Shown: positions 1-12,360 of the stretch, piece after piece | How positions within the stretch are numbered: position 1 is the first letter of the stretch | Layout of the letters: each line of letters begins with the position of its first letter | Assembly (NCBI GenBank): GCA_018894105.1 | Contig: CM032117.1 | Location: 52,300,503 to 52,364,502, forward strand | Origin: Jacaranda mimosifolia | Lineage: Eukaryota; Streptophyta; Magnoliopsida; Lamiales; Bignoniaceae | Length of the DNA stretch: 64,000 nucleotides | Direction of reading: 5' to 3' | Position numbers and translations under genes: made by a program | Notes under the pieces: model-generated | Databases searched by the model: none | The model's input: the letters and a program-made list of their open reading frames with translations, nothing else | What the model was told of the DNA's origin: nothing

Positions 1-221
1 CTTTTGTCATTAATAAAGTGGAGATATTCTTGCTAATTTATCCTTTCTCTGGTTTTTCTTATTTTAATTATTTAGATCATGGTCTGATACAATATTAATC
101 AAATGCGATGCATAAATAAATTTATGGTAATATTTTTTTTCGAACATATTTTTTATTATGAGTGAATTTATCAAATTGTTACATGACTTGATACCTATTG
201 GTTCGGACAATAGTAGTAGTA

Positions 222-245
222 TAAACTTATTATTATTATTATTAT

Positions 246-289
<44 letters not shown>

Positions 290-290
290 A
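222..290. repeat. TTA/TAG trinucleotide microsatellite
   Basis: A run of TTA units changes into about a dozen TAG units, followed by looser TTA/TTG-rich sequence to about 350. The repetitive Val and Thr/Asn reading frames across it are by-products of the repeat, not genes. Confidence 0.95.
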
Positions 291-389
291 TGATTTTATT
301 ATTGTCTATTGTTGTTGTTGTTAATGTTATCATTATTGTTATTATTATTACAATAGGATTGAACATACTCTAGCTCTCCACATTAGTAT

Positions 390-930
390 TGATGCAATAG
401 GTAAAATCTGGGAGGAAAGAAAAAGAAAAGAAAAATAAGTAATTACACGAATAACTTGAATAAAACAAAACATGTACCCGACAAGCCTCAAAATAAAGTA
501 AAAAACTTTCTCGTAGCTAGAGAGAAAACCAAGAAATTCTATTGCTCAATTTGTGTTTGCCAAAATATATGTACGAGTCTATTTATAGGCCTCTCAAAGA
601 ATCTTAATTCTATAACTGATAGGAATACAACTAATTCATACTTATCTCTAAAACTCCTAACTCCCTAAAAGATAATGTAAAATAACACCTAACTCTCTAA
701 AAGATAATGTAAAATAATGTCTAATTCCTACAAGATAATAAAATTTAAAATCTAATATTTAACTAAAAAGAAAATAATCTAAAAGATAAAACTTATTATC
801 TAATTGATAAGAATGAAATATTTCTCATATGTGGAATATCTTCCAGAAGATTGAAATATTTCTCATATGTGGAATATCTTCCAGAAGATAACTCCAACTA
901 AGATTCTCTCTTTCTCCCGTATCATTATCA
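390..930 (-). mobile_element. Probable solo LTR (copia-like), minus orientation
   Basis: On the minus strand this segment starts TGATAATGATACGGG and ends TTGCATCA, so it has matched TGAT/ATCA termini. It also contains CCTATAAATAG (rc near 580-590), the usual TATA arrangement of a plant LTR, followed by a T-rich stretch. No PBS, PPT or coding sequence lies next to either end, so a solo LTR fits best. The flanking five bases (385-389 and 931-935) are similar but not identical, which leaves the exact borders uncertain. It could instead be an unrelated intergenic segment. Confidence 0.4.
814..889. repeat. Perfect 38-bp tandem duplication
   Basis: The 38-bp unit starting TGAAATATTTCTCATATG occurs twice head to tail (814-851 and 852-889) with no visible difference. 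A looser duplication of about 36 bp (CTAAAAGATAATGTAAAATAA) lies at 656-720. Both fall inside the putative solo LTR, which suggests local slippage after insertion. Confidence 0.9.
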
Positions 931-2022
931 GTAATTTCAACCAACTTCTAAATTTAGACAAAAATTAGACTCAATGTGAAAGTTTTTTTATTGATACAAA
1001 ATAAAAATTGAGACTTTGAGAAATTATAGAACGAAACCAAAATATGTGTATACTTATCGGAAGGAAAAATAATTTTCCTTTTCATTAAATAACTAGCTCA
1101 AGAAAATCTTGTAAGCTAGTCAAATTTAGATTATTGTGATTGTTACTCATTCTAATTATCCAATTTATTTGGTCACATATAACCAATTGTCAAATGGTAA
1201 CTTATTCTGTGATCAGTTACTTTTCTCAAAGTGTAATTAAATCAATTTTACAAAAATTGTAAATTCACTTGTGGCTCATCCAAATCAAATTTGAACACAA
1301 ATATAGGTATAGGAATAGTTTTATGATGAAGTCTACAAAATAAAAACATTTTGCTCTCAAATGCGAAGGTAGAGTAAATTGGACTGATTAAATATGGAAT
1401 TAGAATTACTAAATATAAATCCATCATAAGAAAATTTAATTAAATGTTATACAAGACTCATTTGGAAACTTGGTATTCATCAACTATTCGTCATGGAGAA
1501 CATGATTTTATGTTTTGTTTTTTTTAATGTTGTAAATTCATAAAAATAAATAACATATATACTATATATTTGTCGATGTTCTTTAACTTGCTCGAAGAAA
1601 AGTTATCTATTTAATTCATGTTTTTCACGAAACAAAAAGAAAAGGGTTTACTTATAGTAAAAATCGATATTAAATAGATCTTCAAAAATTTAAGGCATTT
1701 AGCTATTTGTTGCATGTTGGTTTCCTTCCACATCAGTTTTCTATTTATTGTTTCTTACTCATATTTTATATTACTGAAGAGTAGCCATATTAACTACTTG
1801 GTCTCTTTGTTTTATCTTCTGCCTTTTCCAGTATACTATTAAGAAAATTTTATGGAATTATTTGTTGCAATTCAATTAGTTCTTTTTTTTTTAATAGGAA
1901 ATTCTCAATAAATATATCTCTCTTTTCCGAAGTGGGAAGAAAAAGTAGAGATTAGGACTTTATTAAATACGTACAATTGAAAGTTAAAGAAAGGAAGCCT
2001 TTTTGTTTAAAAGCTTTCCGTC

Positions 2023-2059
<37 letters not shown>

Positions 2060-2095
2060 GTATATAGTTAATCATGTTGCTCTCAAAAACTAAGC
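931..2095. other. AT-rich intergenic region upstream of the defensin-like gene
   Basis: No coding signal on either strand. A (TG)n(TA)n microsatellite lies at about 2024-2057, only 40-70 bp before the start codon of the next gene. TA-rich sequence there could serve as its TATA region, but no distinct box can be picked out of the repeat. Confidence 0.6.
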
Positions 2096-3227
2096 ATGGA
2101 GAAGAGGATGATATGGGTTCTCTTGCTACTTTTTCTTTTCACGCCTCGTAAGTTTGTTAGTCTTTCATCCTTTGCATCTTAAGTATAGCTTCATATAATA
2201 TGAGGTGAATAAATTAATAAAATTTATGTGGCATTCTTCATGTTAATACTAAAGTCCGACCAGAACTTGCAATTTATCGTTGTATGCTTATTACTTCATT
2301 TGTTTCAAAGTTATTGATCTCTTTTCTAAAATTTCAAAATCCAAATATTTTATTAGTACTTTAATTTGTTCAAAGCTGCCAATGTACCAACATTTCATAT
2401 TGTTTGTTGATGAGAATTCAAGAACTGAGTTAGGACAGAGAAAATACATATATGCAGATATCTTTAAATAGTTTTACTTGTTTCTTCCACAAAAAATAGA
2501 CTTCATCATAATGAGTGATATACTCACATCTGCTTTTTGATTTTTGCCTTTTGAATCCTTTAGTTTTTAGCTCAGCTGTTGAGTTATAAAATTTCTATTT
2601 GAATTGGGTTTAAATTGCTTAATTATTGTTGCACTTTCAAAAAAAGGGTAAATTGGCCACCCAACATCACTAATAGATATGTAATGATGAAATATTGCTA
2701 ATATTAGATCAATTTGAATGCGGCAATATATTATTCAAATTGAATTTAATAATATTGTTATATGTTCTTATTTTGGGGGGGCATGATGAAAATAATCATA
2801 TGTCACAGAGAGTGTCGCAAAATATTTTTTGTTAGCATAACTTGACACAATAAGTACAAAGGTTTATAAATGCTCGTTTCCAAAATCATAACAAGATGAT
2901 ATATTATATATACATAATTTCCTAGAAAAGGATATATATCTATAGGTAAAGCTATAATATGCAAGACTCTATGTTATTATTCTAAAAGCTTACACGGCAA
3001 CTTTAAATTATGTAGCCGAGAAGCTTGTGATGCAATGTGAAGCAAGGATGTGCAAATCAAGAAGTCGTGAATACAAAGGACGTAGGTGCAAGGATCATAT
3101 ATGTTCCATAGTTTGCAAGTACGAAAATTTTGAAACAGGCAGATGCTACTACAATAAGTGCATTTGTAGCAAGGATTGTGGGCCCGATACATCAAAGTCC
3201 ACACCAAATCCACCGGGATACCAGTAG
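2096..3227 (+). CDS. Plant defensin-like secreted cysteine-rich peptide (2 exons)
   Basis: Exon 1 (2096-2147) encodes MEKRMIWVLLLLFLF, a hydrophobic signal-peptide core, and stops at a good donor (C|GTAAGT). Exon 2 begins at 2989 or 3016; both acceptors are in frame and give about 96 or 87 residues. The 2989 form gives the longer leader. The mature part carries CKSRSREYKG, CSIVC, GRCYYNKC and CICSKDC: the C-x3-C and C-x-C pairs of the cysteine-stabilised alpha-beta fold, eight canonical cysteines, the aromatic-K-G and the gamma-core G-x-C of plant defensins (gamma-thionin family). An intron in the signal-peptide region is typical of this family. Two oddities are one extra cysteine just before the EAR-M-C start of the mature region and a 15-residue Pro/Ser tail after the last cysteine. 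The inferred role is an apoplastic antimicrobial or signalling peptide. The target is unknown. Confidence 0.8.
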
Positions 3228-4165
3228 TTAACCATATATTATATACCAATTTATTTCAAGTATGATATCTTTTGTTTCTTCGATTGATTGGTGCTATTGT
3301 TGATTATTGGTATGGCCAAGTACCTGTGGATTATGTTAGTATGTTCTTTTTTTAAGTGCAACATGTTGTTAAAAGGTCTAAATAGAGTAATATTGTGTTT
3401 CAATTGATAATTTTTCTCTTTGTGTCACTAGAATAAATTAGGATATTAATTACGATCAATCCGTTGCTAATACTAAAATTCATATTTTTAGCTATTCAAG
3501 AATATTCATGAGTGGCTTGTCTTAAATATTTCAAGTGGTTAACATAATAGGATGTTAAAATAATTCCTCCATCCCATAATTGAAAAAAAATCCTATTTAA
3601 CTTAAAAAATAGTTTTAGATGAGATTGCTATTTAACACGGATCATTATTTTAGATGAAATTAATTAAAAAGTAAAGGTTTTTGATCTAAACCTTAACATG
3701 GTTCTCTTAAAAGTAGTGATTGAGAGTCAATAGTGTTGTATCATTACTTTAATTAAGAGGTATTTTAGAAAGGAAAAAAGAAAATCTTTCAGAAATGGAG
3801 CCCACAAAGAAATTGAGAGTTACATATTTGCAACCGAGTGAGTGATGTCAATACTTTCTAAAAGTTGGTTTATGAAAGGAATTATTTTTTTTTCGTCTTA
3901 CAAGTATACGAGCAATTTTTAATTTCATCCTATAATTTGCCAAATTACAAATTAATTTAATCCTGTACGTATGGAAGTATTTTTGCAGGAAGTTTAGAAA
4001 TTGGCCAAAAATGCTAATACAGTACACCAAAGTGTCTTCAATTTAGATATTTTTACTTTGTTGGCAACATCCCATCTAACATCACGTTGGTATTTTTTGC
4101 CTTGTTGGCTGCTGTGTTGGAAATGAGATTAGAATAATAATAATTCCTAATACTATTAGAATTAC
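3228..4165. other. Intergenic sequence without recognised genes
   Basis: AT-rich, no ORF with family resemblance. It ends at the 5-bp target site (4161-4165, attac) of the LTR element that follows. Confidence 0.6.
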
Positions 4166-7100
4166 TGTAACACCCCTAAAAATTATATGATTGGTAAGAA
4201 TTTCTTTATCATTATTTTATTTTTATGAATTTTAATTATTCTTTTTATTTTATTATTTTTAAAAAGTTTTGAGGTCAATACGTAAATAAACAAGACTTGA
4301 TTAGACTACATTTAATTATTCTGGGGGTCTACATGGAATCACTTTTGGTCAACTGGGTGGAATTGAGGCACTAACATAGTCCAGGGGCCGAATTGAAGAT
4401 TATCAATATTCTGGTGGAATCAATTGAAGACTGGCTTGAAGGTTTGGGGATCAATGTTGGATTTTCAGAAGTTGTACTTCATATATCATTTGGCCCCCCA
4501 GTTTTCTTCATTTCTTCACCCGCTTCAAACATCTTCAACTCCGACGACTTCTCCGGCAATGCACCAAACTAGCAAATTAACCCCATCAAAACACTCCTCA
4601 CCTCCTTAGGAATAGAATGGTACCCCATGCAACTTGAGATCACTGATGAACAGTGGAGAAGTGGAAGTACAAAATCAGGAGACGATGGCATGTGGCAAGT
4701 CCAGCAGAGCTACGGTGGAAATTGGGTTTTGGGGTGGAGAATCTTATAAAGCTTAGCTCAAGGAGCGATTTGGTATATTTGGTTTTGTATTTAGACCATT
4801 GTCGATGGCAGGAGTGAAGAAAATTAAATTGAGACGGCGGTGTGATGTGGCGCTAGAGCTTCGAAGCTTCAATTGATGACCCTCTACGTGGAAAAACTTG
4901 AAATTGACTGGGGATTTGGGTTGCTAGAGTTGAGACGCACCTAACGGTGGTGGTGGTGATCCATTCCCGCGGTGGCGAACGATAGCGGCTGACGACGGTG
5001 CTGAGGCAGAATCTTCGCTTCGTCGCAGTAGTTCCAGTGGTGGTGTTGGTTTGTGGAAACTGAGTTCCAATAAGAAGCTTGGTATAAATAAGTTGGAATT
5101 GAACTTTGATATTTTAATAATGTTCTTGAGCATAGTTTACCTAACTTTTGTATTTATATTATGAATGGAAGGATTTGATATAGGATTTGGATATATATAT
5201 GTCATGCATGGACTATTACATGGCTTAGTGTGCCCGAATTTGTATTATCAAATGATAACTTTGGGATAATTGAGTTAATTAAGTGATTAAATTTTAATTT
5301 TATGGATTTGAGACCTAAGTGGCAACAATTAGGTTATTAAGGATAATTGGACCATTATTATTGACTTGGTGTAACTTTGCGAGGTTAATTATGTAATTAA
5401 GGACCTAATTGTATCTCTTTACTAGAACTAATACGAACCCCATGAGTATTTCTGTAATAACAGTGTAATTAGCATATTCTATAACAATAATGTCAAACCA
5501 ACCCTGAATTACCATATTAATCAAGTAATTATTGAATTTAGACTATTATTCGTATAATTATAATTATAGGATCGAATGAGGATTCTGACAGTGAACTCGC
5601 TCTTTTGGATAGGTGACGAGGAACTAGGCCAGTAGGCAGTGATAGCATTGCTGAGACTATTAAGGTAAGGGTCTAACCGCTCTGGTAATTGACATGTATA
5701 AGCCTGTTCGTTATTTATTGTATACCCTGTGAGGATTAAGTTCTTCTTGTTTTGGAAAATAATTGATTCTCGATTATTAAATTTCGTTATTATTTTAACT
5801 TTTGATTGTTATTTGTTTATTATATCATAAACCCTTGTGGTGGTTCACTAATCTGGCACTTGCTTAAACCTATTTAACATTTGTGATAAACCCCTATGAG
5901 GATTAAACTTGTTTCCATTTTGTAATTGCATCTTGGTTATTGAATTCTATGAATTGTTGAATTCTTGTTATTATCTGTTAATTGATTCAAATACCCTTGT
6001 GAGGGTTGTCTCCTTCTATTGAAAATTGAGTACTCTCATTCTGGCACCAAGAACTCTCGTTGTCTTATCTGGTATCGACCAGTTTGAATTCGTTCTACTT
6101 ATCGCTTGTTCGGCACTGTCGGCTTATTTAAATATGTTTGATATATGATTGATTCGCCATGTCGGCATATTTGAACCGTTCTGTATTTCATTTGTATGGC
6201 TTTGCTGGTATTTGTTATTACTTGTTTTGTTATATAGATAAATTTTAGATTGTTGTTCCCAGCTGTTATGCTCGGGACGTGATGTTAAGTTGATCCCAGC
6301 TGTTGAGCTCGGGACGTGCTATTAAGTTGTTCCCAACTGTTAAGCTTGGGATATGCTGATATGTTTGAAACATCGAAAATAAGGAAAATATGATATGCAT
6401 GTTCTGTTCTAATTCGTTGGATTGCATATGTTACTCAGGATTGCTTTATTTATATTGTATTTCGATTATTTATATTATGCTCATGGAGCAACAAGGACTA
6501 TAGTTTCTTGGCCTAGATCGGGCTGTTGTTTGGGCCGAATGAGCCATCTGCATTTTCTCTTGAATTGATTCGGTTGAGATGGATAATTCCTTTTGGACTA
6601 ATTCGGTTGAGACAATTCTGGGCCATTTGCGCCGACGGTAACAACTCTCGAATTAGCACCTACTAGTAACCTTGAATTTAATAATGCTTGTGTTCTGATA
6701 CGTTCATGTTTCGATGGCATTATTTGTTAATTTATGGTCTATTGAATTGTTTCCTCTTCAACAGAGCCTTATGATCTATTACTAAATATTATCCCACACT
6801 AAGTCCTTTGGACTTACCCTTCCACATTATTCTTGATATTCCCAGACAAGGCTAAGTAACGGCATGGATTTGAGGCTTGGATTGGAGAATGTATTCTGTA
6901 ATAGAATAGGTGTTTATATGTGCTTATGGGGTCCTTTAGATATTTTATACCAATTTAGAAATGTTGTGATATGTTAAGATTGAATCAGAGTCCTGTAGCA
7001 TGTATATATTATGTTAGATATATGGGACAACTTATGGCATTTATTCGTACTTTTGTTGAGCTATGCTTAAGTTGAAGCCTGTTGCTGCTTCTGATAGGTT

Positions 7101-7208
7101 TTTTTTTGGAAATTTTCAAGGGCCTATTATTTTATCTTGTGGGTTATGATTTAAGCCTGAATAGGAGTGACATCTCAGCTTAGGAGTTATCTTGAGAGGG
7201 GTGCTATG
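4166..7208 (+). repeat. 5' LTR of the TR-GAG-like element
   Basis: About 3.04 kb, starting TGTAACACCCC. The end is set by aligning GTGCTATG with GTGCCACA of the related element at 20 kb, so the terminal CA has mutated here. It contains an imperfect hairpin-forming minisatellite (TCCCAGCTGTTGAGCTCGGGA-type units) at about 6258-6352. Confidence 0.85.
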
Positions 7209-7212
7209 AAGG

Positions 7213-7225
7213 TGGTATCAGAGCC
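7213..7225 (+). other. Primer binding site, tRNA-Met(i)
   Basis: TGGTATCAGAGCC, the common plant retrotransposon site complementary to the 3' end of initiator tRNA-Met, lies 4 bp after the LTR end. Confidence 0.92.
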
Positions 7226-7739
7226 TAGGTTTTTGATGACCTAGGTTAATATGGGAATGATTTTTGCTCCTAGAATCGATGGGTTTGCAGGAGATTATAC
7301 TTGAATTGGGACATAAATACTTGGGGTAAGGAAAACTTGATCTATTCCAGGATCTTATCCTAGAATGTGATTTATGGATTGTGATATTCTTGGTTAATAA
7401 AGAAAAGCTTGACTTTGGATTTCCCTGGGTTGTGTATACTTGAGTTAAGGAATACCTGAGTTATGTCAGGATATGATTCTTGGAAAATGAAGTTTGACTA
7501 TGGAATTGAATGTGGAGCTGAATAGGATAGAGCTTTTGGGATAAGGCTCGACATTAAGGACATGAAGGGTTATGAGCAAGGTGGCCAATCAGTAGATAAC
7601 CTCTTACTTCTAGTATATTAGGCATATAAACATATGGTTATTGGCAAGAATGATGTTGTTTGAAATTTTTGACGTTAAGTGAGCAACATTCGTTAAGGTT
7701 CAATCTGATGAGTAAATGACCAATGGAAGAGAGATAAAG

Positions 7740-8390
7740 TTTAAAGACCTACAAGAAGAAAGGTGATCCTAAGGGATATAGATAAGGAATGAGAAGGAAA
7801 AGAGAACAAGAGCGATAGAATCTTTGATAGAATAGTGGACCTTAGTAAGTCAATGATGGGAGTACAAAAAGGTACCTCGTATCTGGGACAACTTCGTGTG
7901 GGAATTTATGGATAAATTCATACCATGAGAAGTAAGAAATGCCCGAAAGCAAGAGTTTGAAAGTCTTACCCAAGAAGATATGATAGTGCGGCAATATAAA
8001 GCAAGATTCAGTAAGTTGTTTCGGTATGCATCGCAGATATGGAGAAAAGAAGGGTGTGGGACTGAGAATTTTGTTAAGGAACTTAGCGAGAGCCTTGTAG
8101 ATGGAACAAAAACCTCTTGAAGTATATACCGATGAGAAAAAGGGCAAGTGAGGGAAAGTGTTTGAGCTCGAAGTCACTGCTAGTAAGGAATGGCTCAGGT
8201 AGGAAACGGCTAAAGGTCCAGTCTGGGACACCAAGAATGAGGTGTAGATTTTGTAGAGGTTTGAATCATGAGAAATCTAATTGCTGGAAAAGACTAGAAA
8301 GATGCAAGGGGTGCGGTAGCTGTCAACATCTCTTTCGAGATTGACCCAATAGGAGAGGCCCAACACCTGCAGGAAAAGGAAAATAGTGGC
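7740..8390 (+). pseudogene. Decayed retrotransposon gag with two zinc knuckles
   Basis: The + strand frame near 7870-8030 reads as a retrotransposon gag domain (WDNFVWEFMDKFIP, then EFESLTQEDM and RQYKARFSKL) with an in-frame stop after the FIP. At 8117-8344 it ends in a nucleic-acid-binding tail: CRFCRGLNHEKSNC is a complete CX2CX4HX4C knuckle, and CKGCGSCQHLFRD is a second one whose last Cys codon has become TGA. Gag would package element RNA. This copy cannot make a full-length protein. Confidence 0.8.
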
Positions 8391-8845
8391 TGAAGGTTTT
8401 ATCTAAGTTCTTGAATGTCATATGAGAGTCTGATACCATATATTTTAGCTTTATATCATAGACAGAGCCTAGGGAGTAGCAGACATATTGTTCGTGACTG
8501 TACCTAGTATGTTTAGTTTTTGGTGAACCTGTAGCTAGCAGTTTGGGAATGTATGACATGTTATGTAGTCTAGTTTGTTAAGTTGAACTTGACTACTCCT
8601 TAATGTAAATATTATGTAAGTATGATCTTGTGATGTCATTAGTCATTTGTTGCTATAATGATTTTTGTGATCTATTAAATAACAGTATGCACACTATCAA
8701 GATGTTATGGAAAACCTTAATTATTGAAATGATATGTGATTAAGGCAATGAGGAGATAAGAGTGTTATATGTGCCGATATCAGCTGAAGTTCATCCAGTC
8801 GAAGATGAAAATCTAGGGAGCAAATTCTTTTAAGAGTGGGAGGTC

Positions 8846-11800
8846 TGTATTATATGATTGGTAGGAATTTCTTTATCATTATTTTATTTTTATGAATTTT
8901 AATTATTCTTTTTATTTTATTATTTGTAAAAAGTTCTAGGGTCAATATATAAATAGACAATACTTGATTAGACCACATTTAATTATTCTGCGGGTTTGCA
9001 TGGAATTACTTCTGGTCAACTATGTGAAGTTGAGGGACTAACTTAGTCCAGGGGCTGAATTGAAGATTATCAATATTCTAGTAGACTAAGTTAAAGACTG
9101 GCTTAAAGGTTTGGGGGTCAATGTTGGATATTTGGAAGTTGTACTTTATATATCATTTCGCCCCCCAGTTTTCTTCATTTCTTCACCCGCGTCCAACATC
9201 TTCAACTCTGAGGACTTATCCAGCAACGCCCCAAACTAGCAAACTAACCCCATCAAAACAATCCTCACTTCTTTAGGATTAGAATGGTACCCCATGCAAT
9301 TTGAGATCACCAGTGAATGGTGGAGAAGTGGAAGTCCGAAATTGGAAGATAACGGCGTATGGCGAGTTCGACAGAGGAACGATGGAAACTAGGTTTTGGG
9401 GTGGAAAATCCTATAGAACTTAGCTCAAGAAGCGATTTGGTATATTGGGTTTTCTATTTAGACCACTATCGACGGCGGGAATGAATAAAAACTAAGACGG
9501 TGGCAAGTGGTGGGGTTGGGGCTTTGGAGCTTCAATTGACAACCCTCTACATAGCAGAACTTGAAACTGACAGGGGATTTGGGTTGCTAGAGTTGAGATG
9601 TGTCTAATGGTGGTGGTGGTCGTGATCCATTCTGGCTACGGCGGCACATGGCGGCGGTGCTGAGGCAGATTCTTCGCCTCATCGCAGTGGATCTAGTGGT
9701 GGTGTTAGTTTGTGGAAACTGAGTTCCAATAAGAAGCTTGGTACAAATAAGTTGGAATTGAACTTTGATATTTTATTAATGTTCTTGAGCATTTTTGACC
9801 TAACTCTTGTATTTATAGTATGAATGGAAGGATATGATATAGGCTTTGGATATATATATATATTGCATGGACTATTAGATGGCTTAATGGGCTTGAATTT
9901 GTATTATCAAATGATAACTTTGGGATAATTGAGTTAAGTGATTAAACCTTAATTTTATGGATTTGAGACCTAAGTGGCAACAATTGGGTTATTAAGGATA
10001 ATTGGACTATTATTATTAGCTTGGTGTAACTTTGCGAGGTTAATTATGTAATTAAGGACCTAATTATATCTCTTTAATAGAACCAATACGAAACCCATGA
10101 ATATTTCTGTAATAATGGCGTAATTAGCACATTTTGTAACAATAATGTCGAACGATGAACTACCGTATTAATTGAGTAATTATCGAATTTAGATTGTTAT
10201 TTGTATAATTGTAATTATAGGATCGAACGAGGATTCTGATAGTGAACCCGCTCTTTCGGATAGGTGATGAGGAACTAGGTCTTGTAGGACAGTAGGCAGT
10301 GATAGCATTACTGAGGCTATTAAGGTTAGGGTCTAACCGCTTTGGTAATTGACTTGCATAAGCCTGTTCGTTATCTGTTGTATACCCCTGGAGGGTTAAG
10401 TTGTTCTTGTTCTGGGAAATAATTGATTCTCAATTATTGAATTCCGTTATTGTTTGAACTCTTGATTGTCATCTGTTTATTATATCATAAACCCTTGTGA
10501 GGGTCTGCCAACTGGCATTTACTTAAACCTATTTGACGTTTGTGATAAACCTGTGAGGGTTAAACTTGTTTCCATTCTGTAACTGCATCTTGGTTATTGA
10601 ATTCTATGAAATGTTGAATTCTTGTTATTATCTGTTAATTGATTCGAATACCCATGTGAAGGTTGTTTCCTTGACTTGGATTTTGTTGAAAATTGAGTAC
10701 TCATATTTAGACGCCAAGAACTCTCGTTGTCTTATCTAGTATCGATCAGTTTGAATTCGTTCTGCTTATCGCTTGTCTGACCTTGTCGGCTTATCTGAAT
10801 CCATTTGTTATATGATTGATTCGCCTTGTCGGCATATTTGAACTGTTTTGTATTTCGTTTGTATGGCCCTAATAGCATTTGTGATTACTTACTTTGTTAT
10901 ATGGGATAAATTTTGGACTATTGTTCCCAGTTGTTTCGGGACGTACAGTTAAGTTGATCCCAGCTTTTGAGTATTGGATATGCTGTTAAGTTGTTCCCAG
11001 TTGTTTTGGGACGTACAGTTAAGTTGATCCCAGCTGTTGAGTATTGGATATGCTGTTAAGTTGTTCCCAGCTGTTAAGCTTGGGATATGCTGATATGTTT
11101 GGAATGATGAAGATAAGGAAAATCTGATATGCATGTTCTGTTCTGATTCGTTGGATTGCATATGTTACTCGGGATTGCTTTATTTCAATTGTATTCCGAT
11201 TATTTATATTCTACTCATGGAGCAACAAGAATGGTGTAGTTTCTTGGTCTAGATCAGGCTGTTGTCCAAGCCGAACGAGCCATCTACATTTCCTCCCGAA
11301 CTGATTCGGTTGAAATGGACAATTCCTCTCGAATTGATTCGATTGAGACGATCCCGGGCCATTCGTGCCGACGGTAACAACTCCCGAACTAGCACCTACC
11401 AGTAACCTTGAATTTGATAATGCATATGTTCTGATACGTTCATGTTAATTTATGATCTGTTGAATTGTTTCCTCTTCAACAAAGCCTTATGATATATTAC
11501 TAAATATTATCCCTCACTAAGTTCTTTGGACTTACTCTCCCGTATTATTCTTGATTTTCCTAGACAGGGCTAAGTGACAGTATGGATTTCAAGCTTGGAT
11601 TGGAGAATGTATTTTGTAATATAATAGGTGTTTATATGTGCTTATAGGGTCCCTTGGATATTTTATGATGGCTTAGAAATATTGTGATATGTTAAGATTG
11701 AATAAGAGCCTTGTAGCATGCATATATTATGTTGGATATGTGGGACAACTTATGGCATGTATTCATACTTTTGTTGAGATCTGCTTAAGTTGAAGCCTGT

Positions 11801-11936
11801 TGATGCTTTTGATTTTTTTTCTTTTTTTCTTTTTTTGAAATTTTCATAGGCCTACCGTTTTGTCTTGTGGGTTATGATTTAAGTTTGAACGAGAGTGGCA
11901 ACTCAACTTAAGGGTTATCCTGAGAGGGGAGCTACA
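8846..11936 (+). repeat. 3' LTR of the TR-GAG-like element
   Basis: About 3.09 kb, aligning along its length with 4166-7208. It lacks roughly 13 bp of the CACCCCTAAAAA sequence right after TGTA. It also carries an extra copy of a ~75-bp minisatellite unit (TTGTTCCCAGTTGTTTCGGG... at 10921 and again near 11000). The terminal CA is intact (CTACA at 11932-11936). Confidence 0.86.
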
Positions 11937-12313
11937 ATGACTATCACTACTATTACTAGTACCAACAACAACAACATTAATAGTAATAAAATAATGTAAC
12001 AATAATACTAAAAATTATAATAGTAACAGTAATAATAACAATCATGATATAAACATAAGACAATTAATAGTAATAATAATTGTGATAACAATATTGTTAT
12101 TATATTACTATTACTACTGTTAATTAAAAGGATTAATATAATATTATTTATTCTGATAATATTAATAGGATTATTTAATAATATTAGAATTAACAAAATT
12201 ATTCTTAATCATATTCATAATAATAGTATTATTGTCATATTAATCATAGTAATGTTACATTATTACTGTTATAATATTATTAATATGATAATAATATTGT
12301 TGTTGTTGTTGTT

Positions 12314-12355
<42 letters not shown>

Positions 12356-12360
12356 CACAT
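11937..12360. repeat. AT-rich ATT/TAA-type simple-sequence region
   Basis: Imperfect trinucleotide repeats (ACA, ATA, TAA) run from the retrotransposon end to about 12355, finishing with a clean (TAA)n at 12317-12352. No genes. The flanking 12.4-13.0 kb is unremarkable intergenic sequence with a (TA)n at about 12528-12547. Confidence 0.85.

Larger units (their letters stand above)
4166..11936 (+). mobile_element. TR-GAG-like non-autonomous Ty3/gypsy LTR retrotransposon
   Basis: Two long direct repeats (4166-7208 and 8846-11936) flank only about 1.6 kb. The first starts TGTAACACCCC and the second ends GCTACA. The flanking five bases are attac (4161-4165) and atgac (11937-11941), a target duplication with one mismatch. 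A Met-initiator tRNA primer site follows the 5' LTR and a purine run (AAGAGTGGGAGG) precedes the 3' LTR. The interior holds only a gag remnant; no protease, RT, RNase H or integrase can be seen. Long LTRs with gag alone match the class called terminal-repeat retrotransposon with GAG domain (TR-GAG). LTR differences, an internal deletion at the 3' LTR start and stops in gag indicate an old, inactive copy. Confidence 0.88.

Noticed and set aside
222..290. CRISPR-like array
   Set aside because: Units are uniform trinucleotides without spacers; other direct repeats in the window are tandem or transposon copies in a eukaryotic genome.
64..373. Val-rich and Thr/Asn-rich reading frames
   Set aside because: They are translations of the TTA/TAG microsatellite on both strands.
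4424..5133. Open frames at 4.4-5.1 kb and similar ones near 9.2-9.7 kb, 16.3-16.8 kb and 22.1-22.5 kb that look like a duplicated gene
   Set aside because: They lie at equivalent places in the LTRs, differ in frame between copies and match no family; the duplication is the LTR itself.
7842..8234. 130-codon minus-strand frame
   Set aside because: It is the antisense shadow of the gag remnant read on +.
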